DNA of 64,000 bases from RHLJ01 sp048058975 (GTDB lineage Bacteria; Bacteroidota; Rhodothermia; Balneolales; Balneolaceae): assembly GCA_048058975.1 (NCBI GenBank), contig JBLLNP010000007.1, forward strand, positions 62,001-126,000, given 5' to 3'. Below, in pieces: positions 33,806-43,845 of the stretch; the stretch's first letter is position 1; each line of letters begins with the position of its first letter. A program made the position numbers and the translations under genes. Under the pieces are notes generated by a model. It saw only the letters and a list, made by a program, of their open reading frames with translations, was not told the DNA's origin and searched no databases.

Positions 33806-35440
33806 ATGAACGACTACCTCAAAGAGATTATATCCGCCTCGCTGGCACAGTTTAATTTAGAAGAAACTCCGGAAATTCAGCTTGAAGCTCCAAAGGTGGA
33901 AAGTCATGGAGATGCCTCTACTAATATCGCGATGATGCTGGCTAAACCGCTTCGTAACAACCCAAGAGCGATCGCCCAGTTAATTGTAGATGGGATTGAA
34001 TCCAATGATAAAAAAATCTCTTCTATCGAGATCGCCGGACCAGGATTCATCAACTTTCGGTTTGCTGAGGATTATTTATACGATGAGCTTGCTTCTATTA
34101 TTAATCAGGGAGAAGATTTTGGAAAAACGGATTCCCAAAAAGGAAAGAAAATCCAGATTGAATTTGTTAGTGCGAACCCAACAGGACCGCTAACGGTAGG
34201 CCATGGAAGAAATGCGGTTCTTGGTGACACCGTTGCCCGACTCATGGAATGGACAGGTGCGGTTGTTGACCGCGAGTATTACTTCAACAATGCGGGACGA
34301 CAAATGCGGATGTTAGGACAGAGTGTTCAAATTCGCTATCGACATATTTGTGACTGGAACATTCAATTTGAGTTTCCGGAAGATTTATATCAAGGAGAAT
34401 ATATTGCTGATATTGCACAATCAATCTACGACGAACACGGAGACTCTTGGAGAGAAGTAGAAGATTGGGTTCCTTTCAAAGATGTAGCTGAACAAGCCAT
34501 TTTCGAAGATATCAGCAATACGCTGAACCGAATGCAAATCCACATGGACAACCATTTTAATGAGCACAGCTTATATGATAGTGGCGATATTGACTCTGTG
34601 GTTGCAAGGCTGAAAGAGAAGGGGCTGGTTTATGAAGCGGATGGTGCTACCTGGTTTAAAACAACAGAATTTGGAAAGGAAAAAGACACCGTTTTAATCA
34701 AAAGCACAGGAGAGCCAACTTACCGTCTTCCTGATATCGCTTACCATGCCAACAAACTGGATCGCGGTTATGACTTATGCATCGATATTTTTGGGGCTGA
34801 TCATATTGCCACCTATCCGGATGTACTTTCCGGATTATCCGCGTTAGGGTATGACCCGAAAAAGATCGATGTGATAGTCTATCAGTTTGTGACTATCGTA
34901 AAAGACGGTCAGCCTTTTAAGATGAGCACTCGCAAGGCCAATTTTGTAACGCTTGATGAGCTGATGGACGAAGTAGGTTCGGACGTAACCCGCTTTTTCT
35001 TCCTGATGCGTTCTCCGAATACTCATCTGGAATTTGATATCGCTCAGGCGAAAGAAGCCGGAGAAAAGAATCCGGTATTTTACCTCCAGTACGCCCATGC
35101 AAGAATTCATAGTATTCTTAGAAAAGCGGAAGAAGAATACTCGTTTTCAGGAGAAGCAGCATTAAATTTGCTTAAAGAAGATGCTGAGACTTCGCTGATA
35201 AAAACCTTGTTCAAATTTCCTGCAGCCATTCAAAGCGCAGCAGATGCACGGGAGCCTCACCGGTTAATTAATTACCTGAACGATGTAGCTTCTGCCTTCA
35301 CAACCTTTTATCACGATTGCAGAATTATGGGCACAGAAAAAGAACTTGCACAAGCCAGAGTTCAACTGGCTAAAACCACTGCTCAGGTTCTTAGAAATGG
35401 GTTAACTATTCTTGGGATCAGTGCTCCTGAAAGGATGTAA
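33806..35440 (+). CDS. argS: Arginyl-tRNA synthetase
   Basis: Class I aminoacyl-tRNA synthetase charging tRNA-Arg. 544 residues, normal for the family. N-terminal additional domain (residues 1-110, ending GPGFINFRFAEDYLYDEL), HIGH-type signature SANPTGPLTVGHGRNAVLG with HVGH replaced by VGHG, catalytic domain with DIFGADHIATYPDVLSGLSA, KMSK-type loop FKMSTRKANFVTLDEL, and an all-helical anticodon-binding domain ending GLTILGISAPERM. ATG at 33806. The next gene starts 2 bases after its stop, suggesting read-through transcription into the TonB-like lipoprotein. Confidence 0.97.
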   Translation: MNDYLKEIISASLAQFNLEETPEIQLEAPKVESHGDASTNIAMMLAKPLRNNPRAIAQLIVDGIESNDKKISSIEIAGPGFINFRFAEDYLYDELASIINQGEDFGKTDSQKGKKIQIEFVSANPTGPLTVGHGRNAVLGDTVARLMEWTGAVVDREYYFNNAGRQMRMLGQSVQIRYRHICDWNIQFEFPEDLYQGEYIADIAQSIYDEHGDSWREVEDWVPFKDVAEQAIFEDISNTLNRMQIHMDNHFNEHSLYDSGDIDSVVARLKEKGLVYEADGATWFKTTEFGKEKDTVLIKSTGEPTYRLPDIAYHANKLDRGYDLCIDIFGADHIATYPDVLSGLSALGYDPKKIDVIVYQFVTIVKDGQPFKMSTRKANFVTLDELMDEVGSDVTRFFFLMRSPNTHLEFDIAQAKEAGEKNPVFYLQYAHARIHSILRKAEEEYSFSGEAALNLLKEDAETSLIKTLFKFPAAIQSAADAREPHRLINYLNDVASAFTTFYHDCRIMGTEKELAQARVQLAKTTAQVLRNGLTILGISAPERM

Positions 35441-35442
35441 TA

Positions 35443-35838
35443 ATGAAGAATCCTAGCTTACTTCTCCTTTCATTGTTTCTGTTTCAATCCTGTGGGGTTT
35501 TTGAAAATGAGCAAAATGATATTGAGGGTTGCCCTTTTGTTCTCGATGTAGCCGAAACTATGCCTCAACTAAACGGAGGGTTAGCCGAACTTCAACGAAG
35601 AGTAGTTTATCCCCAGGAAGCTCTCGAAAATAGTATTGAAGGAAGAGTAACGATTGGTTTTATTGTGAATAAAGAGGGAATTCCAATCGAACCAAGGCTT
35701 ATCAGGGGTATTGGTTATGGTACCTATGAAGCATCGAAGAAAGCTGTTCTTGAAAGTACTTTTAGAAATGGGGAACAGGATGGAGAACCTGTTTGCATTA
35801 ATTATTCGCTTCCTATCGTTTTTCGATTGCAAAACTAA
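35443..35838 (+). CDS. TonB C-terminal-domain lipoprotein
   Basis: 131 residues. Lipoprotein signal peptide with lipobox-like FLFQSCG (Cys ~17). The mature part is a TonB C-terminal domain: YPQEALENSIEGRVTIGFIV, a Gly-rich turn IRGIGYGTYEASKKAVLEST, and YSLPIVFRLQ. In TonB this domain contacts outer-membrane transporters. Here there is no proline-rich spanning region and no N-terminal membrane helix beyond the signal, so it is not a classical energy transducer; single-domain forms are common in Bacteroidota with unclear roles. It starts 2 bases after argS stops. Confidence 0.8.
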   Translation: MKNPSLLLLSLFLFQSCGVFENEQNDIEGCPFVLDVAETMPQLNGGLAELQRRVVYPQEALENSIEGRVTIGFIVNKEGIPIEPRLIRGIGYGTYEASKKAVLESTFRNGEQDGEPVCINYSLPIVFRLQN

Positions 35839-35903
35839 CTTGGTAATACGCCATCCCGGACTTGATACGTGATCTTATACAAAGATATAAATTTTCAATA
35901 GCT

Positions 35904-35919
35904 CCGCCTTTCAAGGCGG
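35904..35919. repeat. CCGCCTT/AAGGCGG hairpin
   Basis: Arms 35904-35910 and 35913-35919 with loop TC. It is the first of two hairpins in the gap between the TonB-like gene and the convergent subtilase. Confidence 0.7.
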
Positions 35920-35976
35920 GGTTTAAGAAATAAAAATGAAAACCTGAGCCTTGGGTGTCTTTTTAATTCAATTACA

Positions 35977-35996
35977 CCCCGTGATAAATCACGGGG
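35977..35996. repeat. REP-like hairpin, copy C
   Basis: CCCCGTGAT/ATCACGGGG (arms 35977-35985 and 35988-35996, loop AA). Same stem design and length as the large hairpins at 24808-24827 and 25027-25044, with compensating base changes. Confidence 0.8.
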
Positions 35997-36033
35997 CTAT
36001 TTAATATTAACTGCTTTATCCTTTCAAAAGTAA

Positions 36034-39000
36034 TTACTTAATCAAAACCATAGAGCGGATTTGAACAAAATCCCCAGCTTCAATCCGGTAGAAATATACT
36101 CCGCTTGAAAGATGGGAAGCATCAAATTGCACGGAGTGTTTTCCAACCGATTTCTGCTCATCAACCAGTGTAGCTACTTTTTGTCCGAGTGTATTGAAGA
36201 TCTCAATCCGAACTGTTCCTGACTTCTTCAAACTGTAGGAAATAGTAGTGGTAGGATTAAAGGGATTCGGATAATTCTGAGCAAGCTCATACTCAAAAGG
36301 TTGCTCTGATTCATTCGAAACTGACAAACCTGATCTCTGAATATGAATATTAAAGCGTTGGGATATCTTTTCCTCCTGAAAAAACTCTATTTCTGAAACT
36401 GATGTCATGTCTACGAGGATTCCTTTTTCTTTGTCTTCCAGTTTAAGCTGCCAGTCCTCCGGAATATCGTACTGGTTTTCCCAGTTCAACACATATAATC
36501 CTGATTCTAATATCTCTGTTCTCAAAGTTATGACGTCTTGTTCTTCTGCAACTGAGCGCCCTTCAAATACTCTGGTCTCACCTTTCAAGCCTAAAAAAGA
36601 AACCTGATTCGCACGCCCATCAAACGATTTCATTCTCAATACATCGTGAATATCTGTTCCTGAGCGCGCTGATCCGCTAAAAATCAAATGGGCTTGATTA
36701 TCAAGAACTTCTTTCTCTTCATTTTTTAGCTCAAACCTTATAAATGGTGAGTTTTGTTTAGAGACGGCTTTCCCGAAATGGTGCGGTTGCGTTCCTGTTT
36801 TCTGCGACTGCCTGAACCTCAGAACCGGGTTTTCTCCTGTTGCCTGAACAAAGAATCCTTGTATCGGCGCGATGTACCTGCCCGCATCACCAAGACCGTT
36901 TGCTGAGTTGTAATATTTAAATCCCGAACTTCCTCCTGTCGAAATCCCTTCCGAATCCCAAACCGCGTAACTGGTTCCCAAATTGGTACTATTATTTACC
37001 ACATCATTCCAATCGATGGTTCCCGCGAATGGATTTCCAACCATATTATAGCTCAACGAATCCTCTGCTCCCCGAACTAAATCTAAAATCACAGAATCGG
37101 GTTCTGATCCGGTGAATTCCAAAAACGATGGTAGCGGACTACCTCCGGGCGCATCCTCAAACATATAGAACAGATATCCAGCCCCTGATGTGAAGGTTGA
37201 ATCTGGTCCTGAATAGCCTGAGTAGTTCTGATTTTCCGCATCAAACATCCAAAGATTTGATTCACCCTGCGAAACGGTGTAATCTGCCCAAGCTCCTCCC
37301 TGCGTGTGAAAACTGTCGCTTAATGTGCTGAACATCTCGTTTTGAACCGGACTGGAAATCGCGCGCCATCCTGAATTAACATCATTAAATCTTCTGGAGT
37401 AAGTCAAGTTTCCTGAAATTACACCGCCTGCTTTTTCAAGCCATGCCGTGTTTGTGGTGTCTGATATTAACTTCAACATGGCATTACTCACATCAAAGAT
37501 TCCGTTTTGAAGGGATAATCTCTCATACACCTCGAGACCCGAAGCCAGTTTAACCGTATCCGATTCCGTGTTTACCGTAAGAGTTTTAAGCTTTTGATTC
37601 CCAGTTTTGAAACGAAGTGAATCAGAATCCGAGTCCCAATCCAACACAGAAAGCGAAGAGGATGAATCACCGGAAAACCCAACTCCGCCTGAGTTATGAT
37701 AAACTCCGCCGTATAAACTTAATGTTCGGGCATTTAAATCAAGCTCGGAGGCACTTCCTTTAAATGTGATTCCCCTGATAAGTGCGGTTTCATCGAGCGT
37801 TACCGCGTGATTTAACTGGGCCCGGTGCAGGCTCGATGAGGGATTGACTCCACCGCTCCAGGTTGATGCCTCTGACCAGTTCCCTGATGCAATTGTTTCA
37901 AAAATGATTTCAGGTTCGGCTTCACTTATAAGGATAGTAAATCGTTGAGTCGTTGAATGGAGGGAACCCTCATGTGAAACCGAAACAGTATAGGTTCCGG
38001 ATTCTGCATTCGAAATATAGACCTGCTCAATGTTATCCAGATCATTATCTCCTGTGGTAGCTGCATTTGTAGGATTGGATTTATTAAGCACCCAGGGTTG
38101 ATAAGAAATTGAACTTTTGCTTACCAGAAAATCAAGATCATTCACCAACAGCGTATCTGTTGGATCATTCGCTTCTGTTGGGGATGTTCCAGCCGGATCG
38201 GTCCATGCTATGGTGATAATAAGCGGTCGGTTTGAAGTGTGTTCAAACTCAAAAGAAACGGTGCCCCCATCAGAAATTAATGTGTCAATTAACACCACTG
38301 CTGAAGCATCAGAGTTATGGGCCGAAAGAAACCGAACCGCTCTTTCTGTGTTCAATAATCCCCATCCGGTTTTATAATCCGGACCTTCATTGCCTACATC
38401 ATCAGCGGTATGAGCCAACAATGCCCGGATTGAAGCAGAGGACAAAGTATCTGAGTTAAGATTCTGATAGTGTTCCCGAATCAAAGCTACCGACCCGGCT
38501 ACTACGGCTGTTGCCGCAGAAGTCCCTCCTCCTGTTGAATAAGCCGCATCTCCGCTGGATGTAGAAGTATATACATTAGTCGGAGCAATTATATCCGGTT
38601 TAATTCGGCCGTCATCGGTGGGACCAAATCCTGAAGAAGAGGTCGGGGAGACAGAATTCAAATCATTGAAGTTGCCGGAAGAACTTTCTACCGCACCTAC
38701 TACCAGCACATTTTTCGCTAAAGAGGCTCCGTTTACAGACTCAAATCCCAGGCTTCCTCCATCGAGTTCGCGAACAGTTGTGGAGTCTTCTACACAGTTC
38801 AGACCCGAATCGTACTTCCAATGCTTGACGGGTTGTGAAGATGGACCCTCTCCGCGATTATTCCCTGCTGCTTTTACGATCAGATAGTCAGGGGCAAGGT
38901 ATGCGACGGAATCCCATTTCTGTGCCTGGGAATCATAATATCCAAATTGATAGGCTTTTGTCGTGTCTTCCGATTCAAGGGAAAACCACGTCCAGCCTGA

Positions 39001-39561
39001 GCCACAGATGCCGGAATTAGTTGTCCATCCGGCGGTTTCAATATACGGATGAGCAGACATAAGCAATCCGTTCGCTGCTTCGGTCGCCATTTCCGAGATA
39101 TCAGAGTTCCAGTTCCAGGCTTCTACCGTTGCCTGATTCGCCATTCCCCTCGCTTCCGATTGAACTCCGGTAGCTATCATGGTTCCCACCATTTGGGTGG
39201 CATGTGAGTTATTTGTGCCAACTTCCGAGTCCTCAAAAGTGACCCGCCCGGTATATTCCTGATGGGTAAGTCTGGGTTGGTTTTCATCCCAATAACCAAT
39301 CAGTATCCCATTTCCTGAAAGTGATAATCCGGCTATCCCACCGCTCCATATTTGGTCGTTATTTACAGCCTGAGCAGCTCCAAGATTGGCCGATTCATAA
39401 ATCAGGGGAATTCTGAATACCGCGACCTTGCTCTTTTTACTCTCACCTTGAGCAAACTGAAGCAAAGCTTCTTTGTTGAAGGTTTGGGCGGATGCACTCT
39501 TTCCTCCATTCAGAATGAAAAAAACAAAAAGAAAATAGAAAAGGAGGTTTTTAGAGAGCAT
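36034..39561 (-). CDS. T9SS-exported subtilisin-family (S8) serine protease
   Basis: 1175 residues. Signal peptide (MLSKNLLFYFLFVFFILNGG), then an S8 catalytic domain (~70-400): Asp region GNGILIGYWDENQPRLTHQE, His in NNSHATQMVGTMIATG (HAT instead of the usual HGT), oxyanion Asn in IVKAAGNNRGEGPS, nucleophile Ser in STGGGTSAATAVVAGSVALI. A proprotein-convertase-like beta domain follows (VSFEFEHTSNRPLIITIAWT). From ~728 comes the module shared with the giant GLUG protein (GWRAISSPVQN ... WNDVVNNS). The end is a type A T9SS sorting domain (NYPNPFNPTTTISYSLKKSG). Probably a surface or released protease; substrate unknown. Confidence 0.93.
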   Translation of the reverse strand: MLSKNLLFYFLFVFFILNGGKSASAQTFNKEALLQFAQGESKKSKVAVFRIPLIYESANLGAAQAVNNDQIWSGGIAGLSLSGNGILIGYWDENQPRLTHQEYTGRVTFEDSEVGTNNSHATQMVGTMIATGVQSEARGMANQATVEAWNWNSDISEMATEAANGLLMSAHPYIETAGWTTNSGICGSGWTWFSLESEDTTKAYQFGYYDSQAQKWDSVAYLAPDYLIVKAAGNNRGEGPSSQPVKHWKYDSGLNCVEDSTTVRELDGGSLGFESVNGASLAKNVLVVGAVESSSGNFNDLNSVSPTSSSGFGPTDDGRIKPDIIAPTNVYTSTSSGDAAYSTGGGTSAATAVVAGSVALIREHYQNLNSDTLSSASIRALLAHTADDVGNEGPDYKTGWGLLNTERAVRFLSAHNSDASAVVLIDTLISDGGTVSFEFEHTSNRPLIITIAWTDPAGTSPTEANDPTDTLLVNDLDFLVSKSSISYQPWVLNKSNPTNAATTGDNDLDNIEQVYISNAESGTYTVSVSHEGSLHSTTQRFTILISEAEPEIIFETIASGNWSEASTWSGGVNPSSSLHRAQLNHAVTLDETALIRGITFKGSASELDLNARTLSLYGGVYHNSGGVGFSGDSSSSLSVLDWDSDSDSLRFKTGNQKLKTLTVNTESDTVKLASGLEVYERLSLQNGIFDVSNAMLKLISDTTNTAWLEKAGGVISGNLTYSRRFNDVNSGWRAISSPVQNEMFSTLSDSFHTQGGAWADYTVSQGESNLWMFDAENQNYSGYSGPDSTFTSGAGYLFYMFEDAPGGSPLPSFLEFTGSEPDSVILDLVRGAEDSLSYNMVGNPFAGTIDWNDVVNNSTNLGTSYAVWDSEGISTGGSSGFKYYNSANGLGDAGRYIAPIQGFFVQATGENPVLRFRQSQKTGTQPHHFGKAVSKQNSPFIRFELKNEEKEVLDNQAHLIFSGSARSGTDIHDVLRMKSFDGRANQVSFLGLKGETRVFEGRSVAEEQDVITLRTEILESGLYVLNWENQYDIPEDWQLKLEDKEKGILVDMTSVSEIEFFQEEKISQRFNIHIQRSGLSVSNESEQPFEYELAQNYPNPFNPTTTISYSLKKSGTVRIEIFNTLGQKVATLVDEQKSVGKHSVQFDASHLSSGVYFYRIEAGDFVQIRSMVLIK

Positions 39562-39741
39562 AGGGCTTACTTTCGTGCCCTAAGATAATGGACTTGTATA
39601 AAACTTCATTGCCATTATTTTGATTGCCCCTTCCTGCCAACAGGCAGGCTTCTCAAGGAGGAGAACTCAATAATGAACTGTGATTTAATTTAAGGAACGT
39701 CCGCCTATTGAGAGTAGATTGAGGGATGCGTCAGACAGTTG

Positions 39742-40548
39742 TTAATTCGGTACTAGCTTAGTAAAACAAACAATACCTCTTACCAATTGTTCTTCTACTT
39801 TAAATCCAGCCTGATTGAAGAGCTTATTGCTTTCGTCTTTTGTCCAGAATTTAATTCCTCCCAGAGAAATCGATTCCTGCAATAAACGACCGTACCATGC
39901 ATCACTTTTGATAAGATGCATCATAAAAAATACTCCATCCTGCTTAATAACTCTTCGGGCTTCATAAAGCACTTTTAGTTCTTCGGATAGTTCATTCAGG
40001 GTTCCCCCCATTACAATGCCATCAAAAGTTTTGCTGAAAAAAGGAATTTCTTTGCCATCAGCTCGGATCAGAAACATGTCCGTTTCATCGGCTTCGGCTT
40101 TGAGCCGTGCTTCTTCAAGCATCTGAGAAGAAAAATCCAACGCGACAATCTCGGCATCTTTTTGTGCAGCTTTTAGTGCTCGTCCGTACAGTGCCGTTGA
40201 GCAACCCAAATCAAGGTACAACCCCCCCGCTTTTGGGGCTGCCCATTCAATTAGTAATTCGTGTTCTTTTTCGATGGGAAAATCTTCTCCGGATAAAAGA
40301 GAAAGAGAACGTTTGCGCCAGATGTCTTCGTAGATAGAGGCGGTTAGTTTAAAATGATTGGTGCTTTGTGCAATGGAACTGAAAGCAGGTTCTTTGCCCA
40401 GTATATCGATAATATTATTCCTGACCTTATATTCGTCGCCTTCCTGCGAGCAAACTGTGCCATTGAATGGTCTGGAAAGCTCAGCCACATCTTTTGGAAC
40501 CTGGATGGTGGCACGCTCATCAACGGGCGATCGTAATTCTAAATTCAT
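39742..40548 (-). CDS. Class I SAM-dependent methyltransferase
   Basis: 268 residues. The N-terminal ~80 residues (RPFNGTVCSQEGDEYKVRNN, IIDILGK) resemble a degenerate Trm112-like lead-in. The Rossmann methyltransferase core follows: motif I YLDLGCSTALYGRAL, IVALDFSSQMLEEARLKAE, LIRADGKEIPFFSKTFDGIV and MGGTLNELSE. The substrate is not predictable; such proteins are often annotated as ubiquinone/menaquinone-type or small-molecule methyltransferases. ATG at 40548. It lies 53 bases downstream of the SAM-cleaving enzyme and dnaN on the same strand; a 12-bp palindrome CGGCGTACGCCG sits in that gap. Confidence 0.88.
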   Translation of the reverse strand: MNLELRSPVDERATIQVPKDVAELSRPFNGTVCSQEGDEYKVRNNIIDILGKEPAFSSIAQSTNHFKLTASIYEDIWRKRSLSLLSGEDFPIEKEHELLIEWAAPKAGGLYLDLGCSTALYGRALKAAQKDAEIVALDFSSQMLEEARLKAEADETDMFLIRADGKEIPFFSKTFDGIVMGGTLNELSEELKVLYEARRVIKQDGVFFMMHLIKSDAWYGRLLQESISLGGIKFWTKDESNKLFNQAGFKVEEQLVRGIVCFTKLVPN

Positions 40549-40601
40549 GTCCTTTCTGTTAATTTGTGAACGGCGTACGCCGCAGGCATCTGAGTGTTTC
40601 G

Positions 40602-41396
40602 CTACTTCTGAAGCACCAACGATATCTGCGCGCCTTTATCAACACTTAACATCTTCGCAGCATTTCCTTTGTTGATGCCTACTTCCAACATTCCTGAACT
40701 GCCAATAAAAGCAACAGGTTCGCCCGGCTCCACATCTCCAAAAGTATTTACCAGGTGATCGATAATCGTGTTCCCAACGTAAATCTTCACTTTCCTGCGG
40801 CCGACATTATCCTCCAACAAACTTTCAGAAATATTAGTGATCAGATTACCAAAACGATCGATGTGAATTACCCAGCCCTGTAACCCGTCTTTATCTCCGA
40901 TTGGAGTTGCCCAATGGTAGGTCACCAGATCTTTAATTGGATCACCGAGCTCCTTCAAGTCCACACCATTGCTAATGTGAGCGGCTACAGGAGCAAAAAT
41001 ATCCCGTCCATGAAAGGTTCTCGAGCGTTCTTTACGCCAGTATTTGGGATTATTCAGCTTGAATGCTTTGTACTTGAACTCATCATAAAGCAAAGAAAAA
41101 ATACCGTTGTCCGGACCAATAAAATACTGGTCCTCAATTTTTAGCACGATGGGGTGGCGATCTGTGCCCACGCCCGGATCGACAACCACTAAGTGTACTG
41201 TGCCCGACGGAAAAAGAAACGCCGCGTTTCGGGCTACCCATGCTCCGGCCATAATATCCTGAGGGGGAATATCATGAGAAACATCAACAAACCGAACTTT
41301 TGGAGCGATACCCAGCATCACCGCCTTCATGGCACTTACATAGTGATCCTGGGTTCCAAAATCGGTAGTAAGGGTAATTACCTGGTTATCAGGCAT
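40602..41396 (-). CDS. SAM hydroxide adenosyltransferase (SAM hydrolase)
   Basis: DUF62/SAM_adeno_trans family enzyme that attacks S-adenosylmethionine with water-derived hydroxide to give adenosine and methionine; related to fluorinase and chlorinase. 264 residues: ITLTTDFGTQDHYVSAMKAV, FVDVSHDIPPQDIMAGAWVA, VHLVVVDPGVGTDRHPIVLK, FIGPDNGIFSLLYDE and the C-domain DRFGNLITNISE. A halogenating enzyme would need the specific halide loop, which I do not see. Its start overlaps the dnaN stop by 8 bases, so translation is probably coupled to the clamp gene. Confidence 0.92.
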   Translation of the reverse strand: MPDNQVITLTTDFGTQDHYVSAMKAVMLGIAPKVRFVDVSHDIPPQDIMAGAWVARNAAFLFPSGTVHLVVVDPGVGTDRHPIVLKIEDQYFIGPDNGIFSLLYDEFKYKAFKLNNPKYWRKERSRTFHGRDIFAPVAAHISNGVDLKELGDPIKDLVTYHWATPIGDKDGLQGWVIHIDRFGNLITNISESLLEDNVGRRKVKIYVGNTIIDHLVNTFGDVEPGEPVAFIGSSGMLEVGINKGNAAKMLSVDKGAQISLVLQK

Positions 41397-42504
41397 AACT
41401 ATTTAGCATCACCGGCATAACCAGCATCAGGATGTCTTCGCTGTCATCTTTGGTAGATGGCTTTACAATTCCTGCCCTGTTTGGAGAAGAAAACTCAAAG
41501 CTCACTTCATCATCATCGATGTTGCTTAATACATCACCAAGATATTTTGCGTTAAAGCCGATTTCCATGCCTTCGTTTGAGTATTCGCAATCGATGGTTT
41601 CTTTCGCTTCACTACTCATATCCAAGTCTTCAGCGCGGATCGTAAGCTTGTCCTTCTCCATATGTAAACGGATTTGTCGGGTAGTAGAACTGGAGAAAAT
41701 AGACACACGTTTTACCGTAGAAAGCATTTGTTCTTTGCTGATCGTAAGGAACTTATCGTTATCGCGTGGGATCACAGAGTCATAATTTGGATACTGCTCG
41801 TTGATCAACCTGGTGATTAAAATGGTGTTTCCGCTTTTGAAGCGTGCATGATCCTGAGTCACGGTTACATCGCAATCATCTCCCGAAATAGTTTTTTGAA
41901 TCAGACTAAGTGCTTTATCAGGGATAATGAAGTTCACATCGTTATCTGCCGTAATTTCACGATTAGTATATTTAACCAAACGATGACCATCGGTAGCCAC
42001 AAACTTGCTTTCTTCGGTACCAATCTGGAAATAAACACCCATCATTGCAGGGCGAAGATCGTCACTTGAAACCGCGAAAAGTGTCTTATCAATTGCTTTG
42101 TGTACCAATTCAGAGGTTGATGTGATATGCGTTCCTTCATCAAGATTCGGAACTTCAGGGAATTCATCGGCTTCGTCACCAACCAGCTTATAATTACCTT
42201 TATCGGTTCTGAAATTGATGTTTTTGCGGTCATCCACATCAAAAAATACTGTGATATTTGGCAGTTGCCGAAGGGTTTCCAATAATCTACGAGCTGGAAT
42301 AGCTACCGCTCCATCTTCATCAATATCTGCTTCAATGTATTCAATGATAGAAATTTCGAGGTCGGTAGCCGTTAATTTCAGTTTTCCATCTTCACTTTGG
42401 AATAAAATGGTTTCGAGAATAGGCAGGGTTGCCTTTGAGGGTACGGCTCCGATTACCGCTGAAAGGCCTTTGTTAAGTTCGCTACTTGATACAGAAAATT
42501 TCAT
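41389..42504 (-). CDS. dnaN: DNA polymerase III beta sliding clamp
   Basis: Ring-shaped processivity clamp of the replicase; 371 residues with three clamp repeats. Clear family segments: MKFSVSSSELNKGLSAVIGA, VPSKATLPILETILFQ, LKLTATDLEISI, IPARRLLETLRQLP, FVATDGHRLVKYTN and the conserved end DDSEDILMLVMPVMLN, which lines the partner-binding pocket. ATG at 42504. dnaA and recF are not adjacent, so the classic dnaA-dnaN origin arrangement is absent here; it is instead followed by the SAM hydrolase gene with an 8-base overlap. About 190 bases separate it from the divergent PorV/PorQ gene and should hold both promoters. Confidence 0.97.
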   Translation of the reverse strand: MKFSVSSSELNKGLSAVIGAVPSKATLPILETILFQSEDGKLKLTATDLEISIIEYIEADIDEDGAVAIPARRLLETLRQLPNITVFFDVDDRKNINFRTDKGNYKLVGDEADEFPEVPNLDEGTHITSTSELVHKAIDKTLFAVSSDDLRPAMMGVYFQIGTEESKFVATDGHRLVKYTNREITADNDVNFIIPDKALSLIQKTISGDDCDVTVTQDHARFKSGNTILITRLINEQYPNYDSVIPRDNDKFLTISKEQMLSTVKRVSIFSSSTTRQIRLHMEKDKLTIRAEDLDMSSEAKETIDCEYSNEGMEIGFNAKYLGDVLSNIDDDEVSFEFSSPNRAGIVKPSTKDDSEDILMLVMPVMLNSYA

Positions 42505-42694
42505 GAATCCGTGTGTTATTGTGTGTTAAGGACAATTTTTTCCCGAATCTTGCCCTTTCAAAATGATGTGCTTATACTAAGAAATCCTTGTTCCCTCCGC
42601 AACCAGAGAGAACACGTTTTTATTATTCAAATAACCCTGTTTTCTTATCGTTAAAGCGCTACTGTAGTATTAATTTTTGAACCCTCTTTTTTCG

Positions 42695-43795
42695 ATGAAA
42701 AGAATCTTTTCAGCGCTCTTTATAATAATCAGCTTTTTTAGCCTTTCTGCTCAGGCTCAGTCTGCTTTGGCAAAGTATGGAAATGACTTCCTGAGTACCG
42801 GAGCCGGAGCTCGCGCACTTGGAATGGGAGGAACACATTCAGCACTGGCGAACGATGTTACCGCAGGATATTGGAATGTGGCCGGACTTGCCCATGTCAT
42901 ACAACCTGAGTTGATTTACATGCACTCTGAACGGTTTGGTGGAATTGTAGGATACGATTATGGTGCAGTAGCCATGCCTTTGAAATCAGGGAACGGAGTA
43001 GTTGGCATCAGCTTCTTTCGACAGGGAGTGGATAACATCGCGAACACCTTAAATGCCTGGGATAATGAACGTGGCCCAAATGGCGGGCCGAGAGAAGACG
43101 CAGAGTCTTATATCACTAAGTTTAGTGCGGCAGATGTCGCCATTTTTCTTTCCTATGCTAAAAAGCATTCTGATAAGCTTTCCTACGGAGCCTCTGCTAA
43201 AATCATAAACCAGCGACTTGGTCCCTTTGCCAACGCCTGGGGCTACAGCATTGATGTGGGTGCGCAATACAAAACAGATTTCATTGATCTGGGAGCTTCC
43301 ATACAGGATGTAACTACCATGCAGAAAATGTGGACGGTTAATGAAGAGGAGTTCACAGGTTCAAATGGACAATCATTCCAGGAAACCTTTGGCGATTCCA
43401 TTCCTTCGGGACAAAATGAATATGTACTTCCATCCGTCCGATTGGGGGCATCCAAGACATTTTCGGTCACTGATTTTGATTTTGTTGCTGCTGCTGATCT
43501 GAACCTGCTTTTCGAAAACCGACGCGCTTATTACATGAACATTGGTTCGATGAGTATTGAACCTCATATCGGAGGAGAAGTTACCTACAAAAACAGAATC
43601 TCTGCCCGCGCCGGACTCACCGACTTTGTCGATGACCCAGAGTCCGGCTTTTCTGTTTCCCCCACGCTTGGGCTTGGTTTCCGCGTTGCAACCTTCTACA
43701 TCGACTACGGCTTTGCCAGCTTTGCCGGAACCTCCAGCAACCTTGGTTACACTCACCGCATTTCGCTGAAGTTTAATTTGAAGGGAAAGGGGTAA
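42695..43795 (+). CDS. PorV/PorQ-family outer-membrane protein
   Basis: Beta-barrel protein of the UPF0164/PorV-PorQ family, which in T9SS bacteria shuttles cargo or assists attachment at the outer membrane. From the ATG at 42695 (MKRIFSALFIIISFFSLSAQ) about 366 residues; a TTG six codons upstream is less likely. The family opening is clear: FLSTGAGARALGMGGTHSAL, ANDVTAGYWNVAGLA, then barrel strands (GFRVATFYIDYGFASFAG) and an ending RISLKFNLKGKG. Two T9SS cargo proteins occur in this window, which fits such a role. It is divergent from dnaN. PorV versus PorQ cannot be separated by eye. Confidence 0.87.
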   Translation: MKRIFSALFIIISFFSLSAQAQSALAKYGNDFLSTGAGARALGMGGTHSALANDVTAGYWNVAGLAHVIQPELIYMHSERFGGIVGYDYGAVAMPLKSGNGVVGISFFRQGVDNIANTLNAWDNERGPNGGPREDAESYITKFSAADVAIFLSYAKKHSDKLSYGASAKIINQRLGPFANAWGYSIDVGAQYKTDFIDLGASIQDVTTMQKMWTVNEEEFTGSNGQSFQETFGDSIPSGQNEYVLPSVRLGASKTFSVTDFDFVAAADLNLLFENRRAYYMNIGSMSIEPHIGGEVTYKNRISARAGLTDFVDDPESGFSVSPTLGLGFRVATFYIDYGFASFAGTSSNLGYTHRISLKFNLKGKG

Positions 43796-43815
43796 TATCA
43801 TACCTCTCTAATAGC

Positions 43816-43845
43816 CATCCTGAGGATACTTCCGAAGGATCTGCA
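43816..43845 (+). repeat. 30-bp interspersed repeat, copy 1
   Basis: CATCCTGAGGATACTTCC then GAAGGATCTGCA. An exact inverted copy lies at 44024-44053 and an exact direct copy at 61486-61515. Confidence 0.9.

Noticed and set aside
36407..39588. Several plus-strand open frames opposite the subtilase
   Set aside because: They lack family resemblance and lie fully antisense to a well-supported gene; ordinary shadows.
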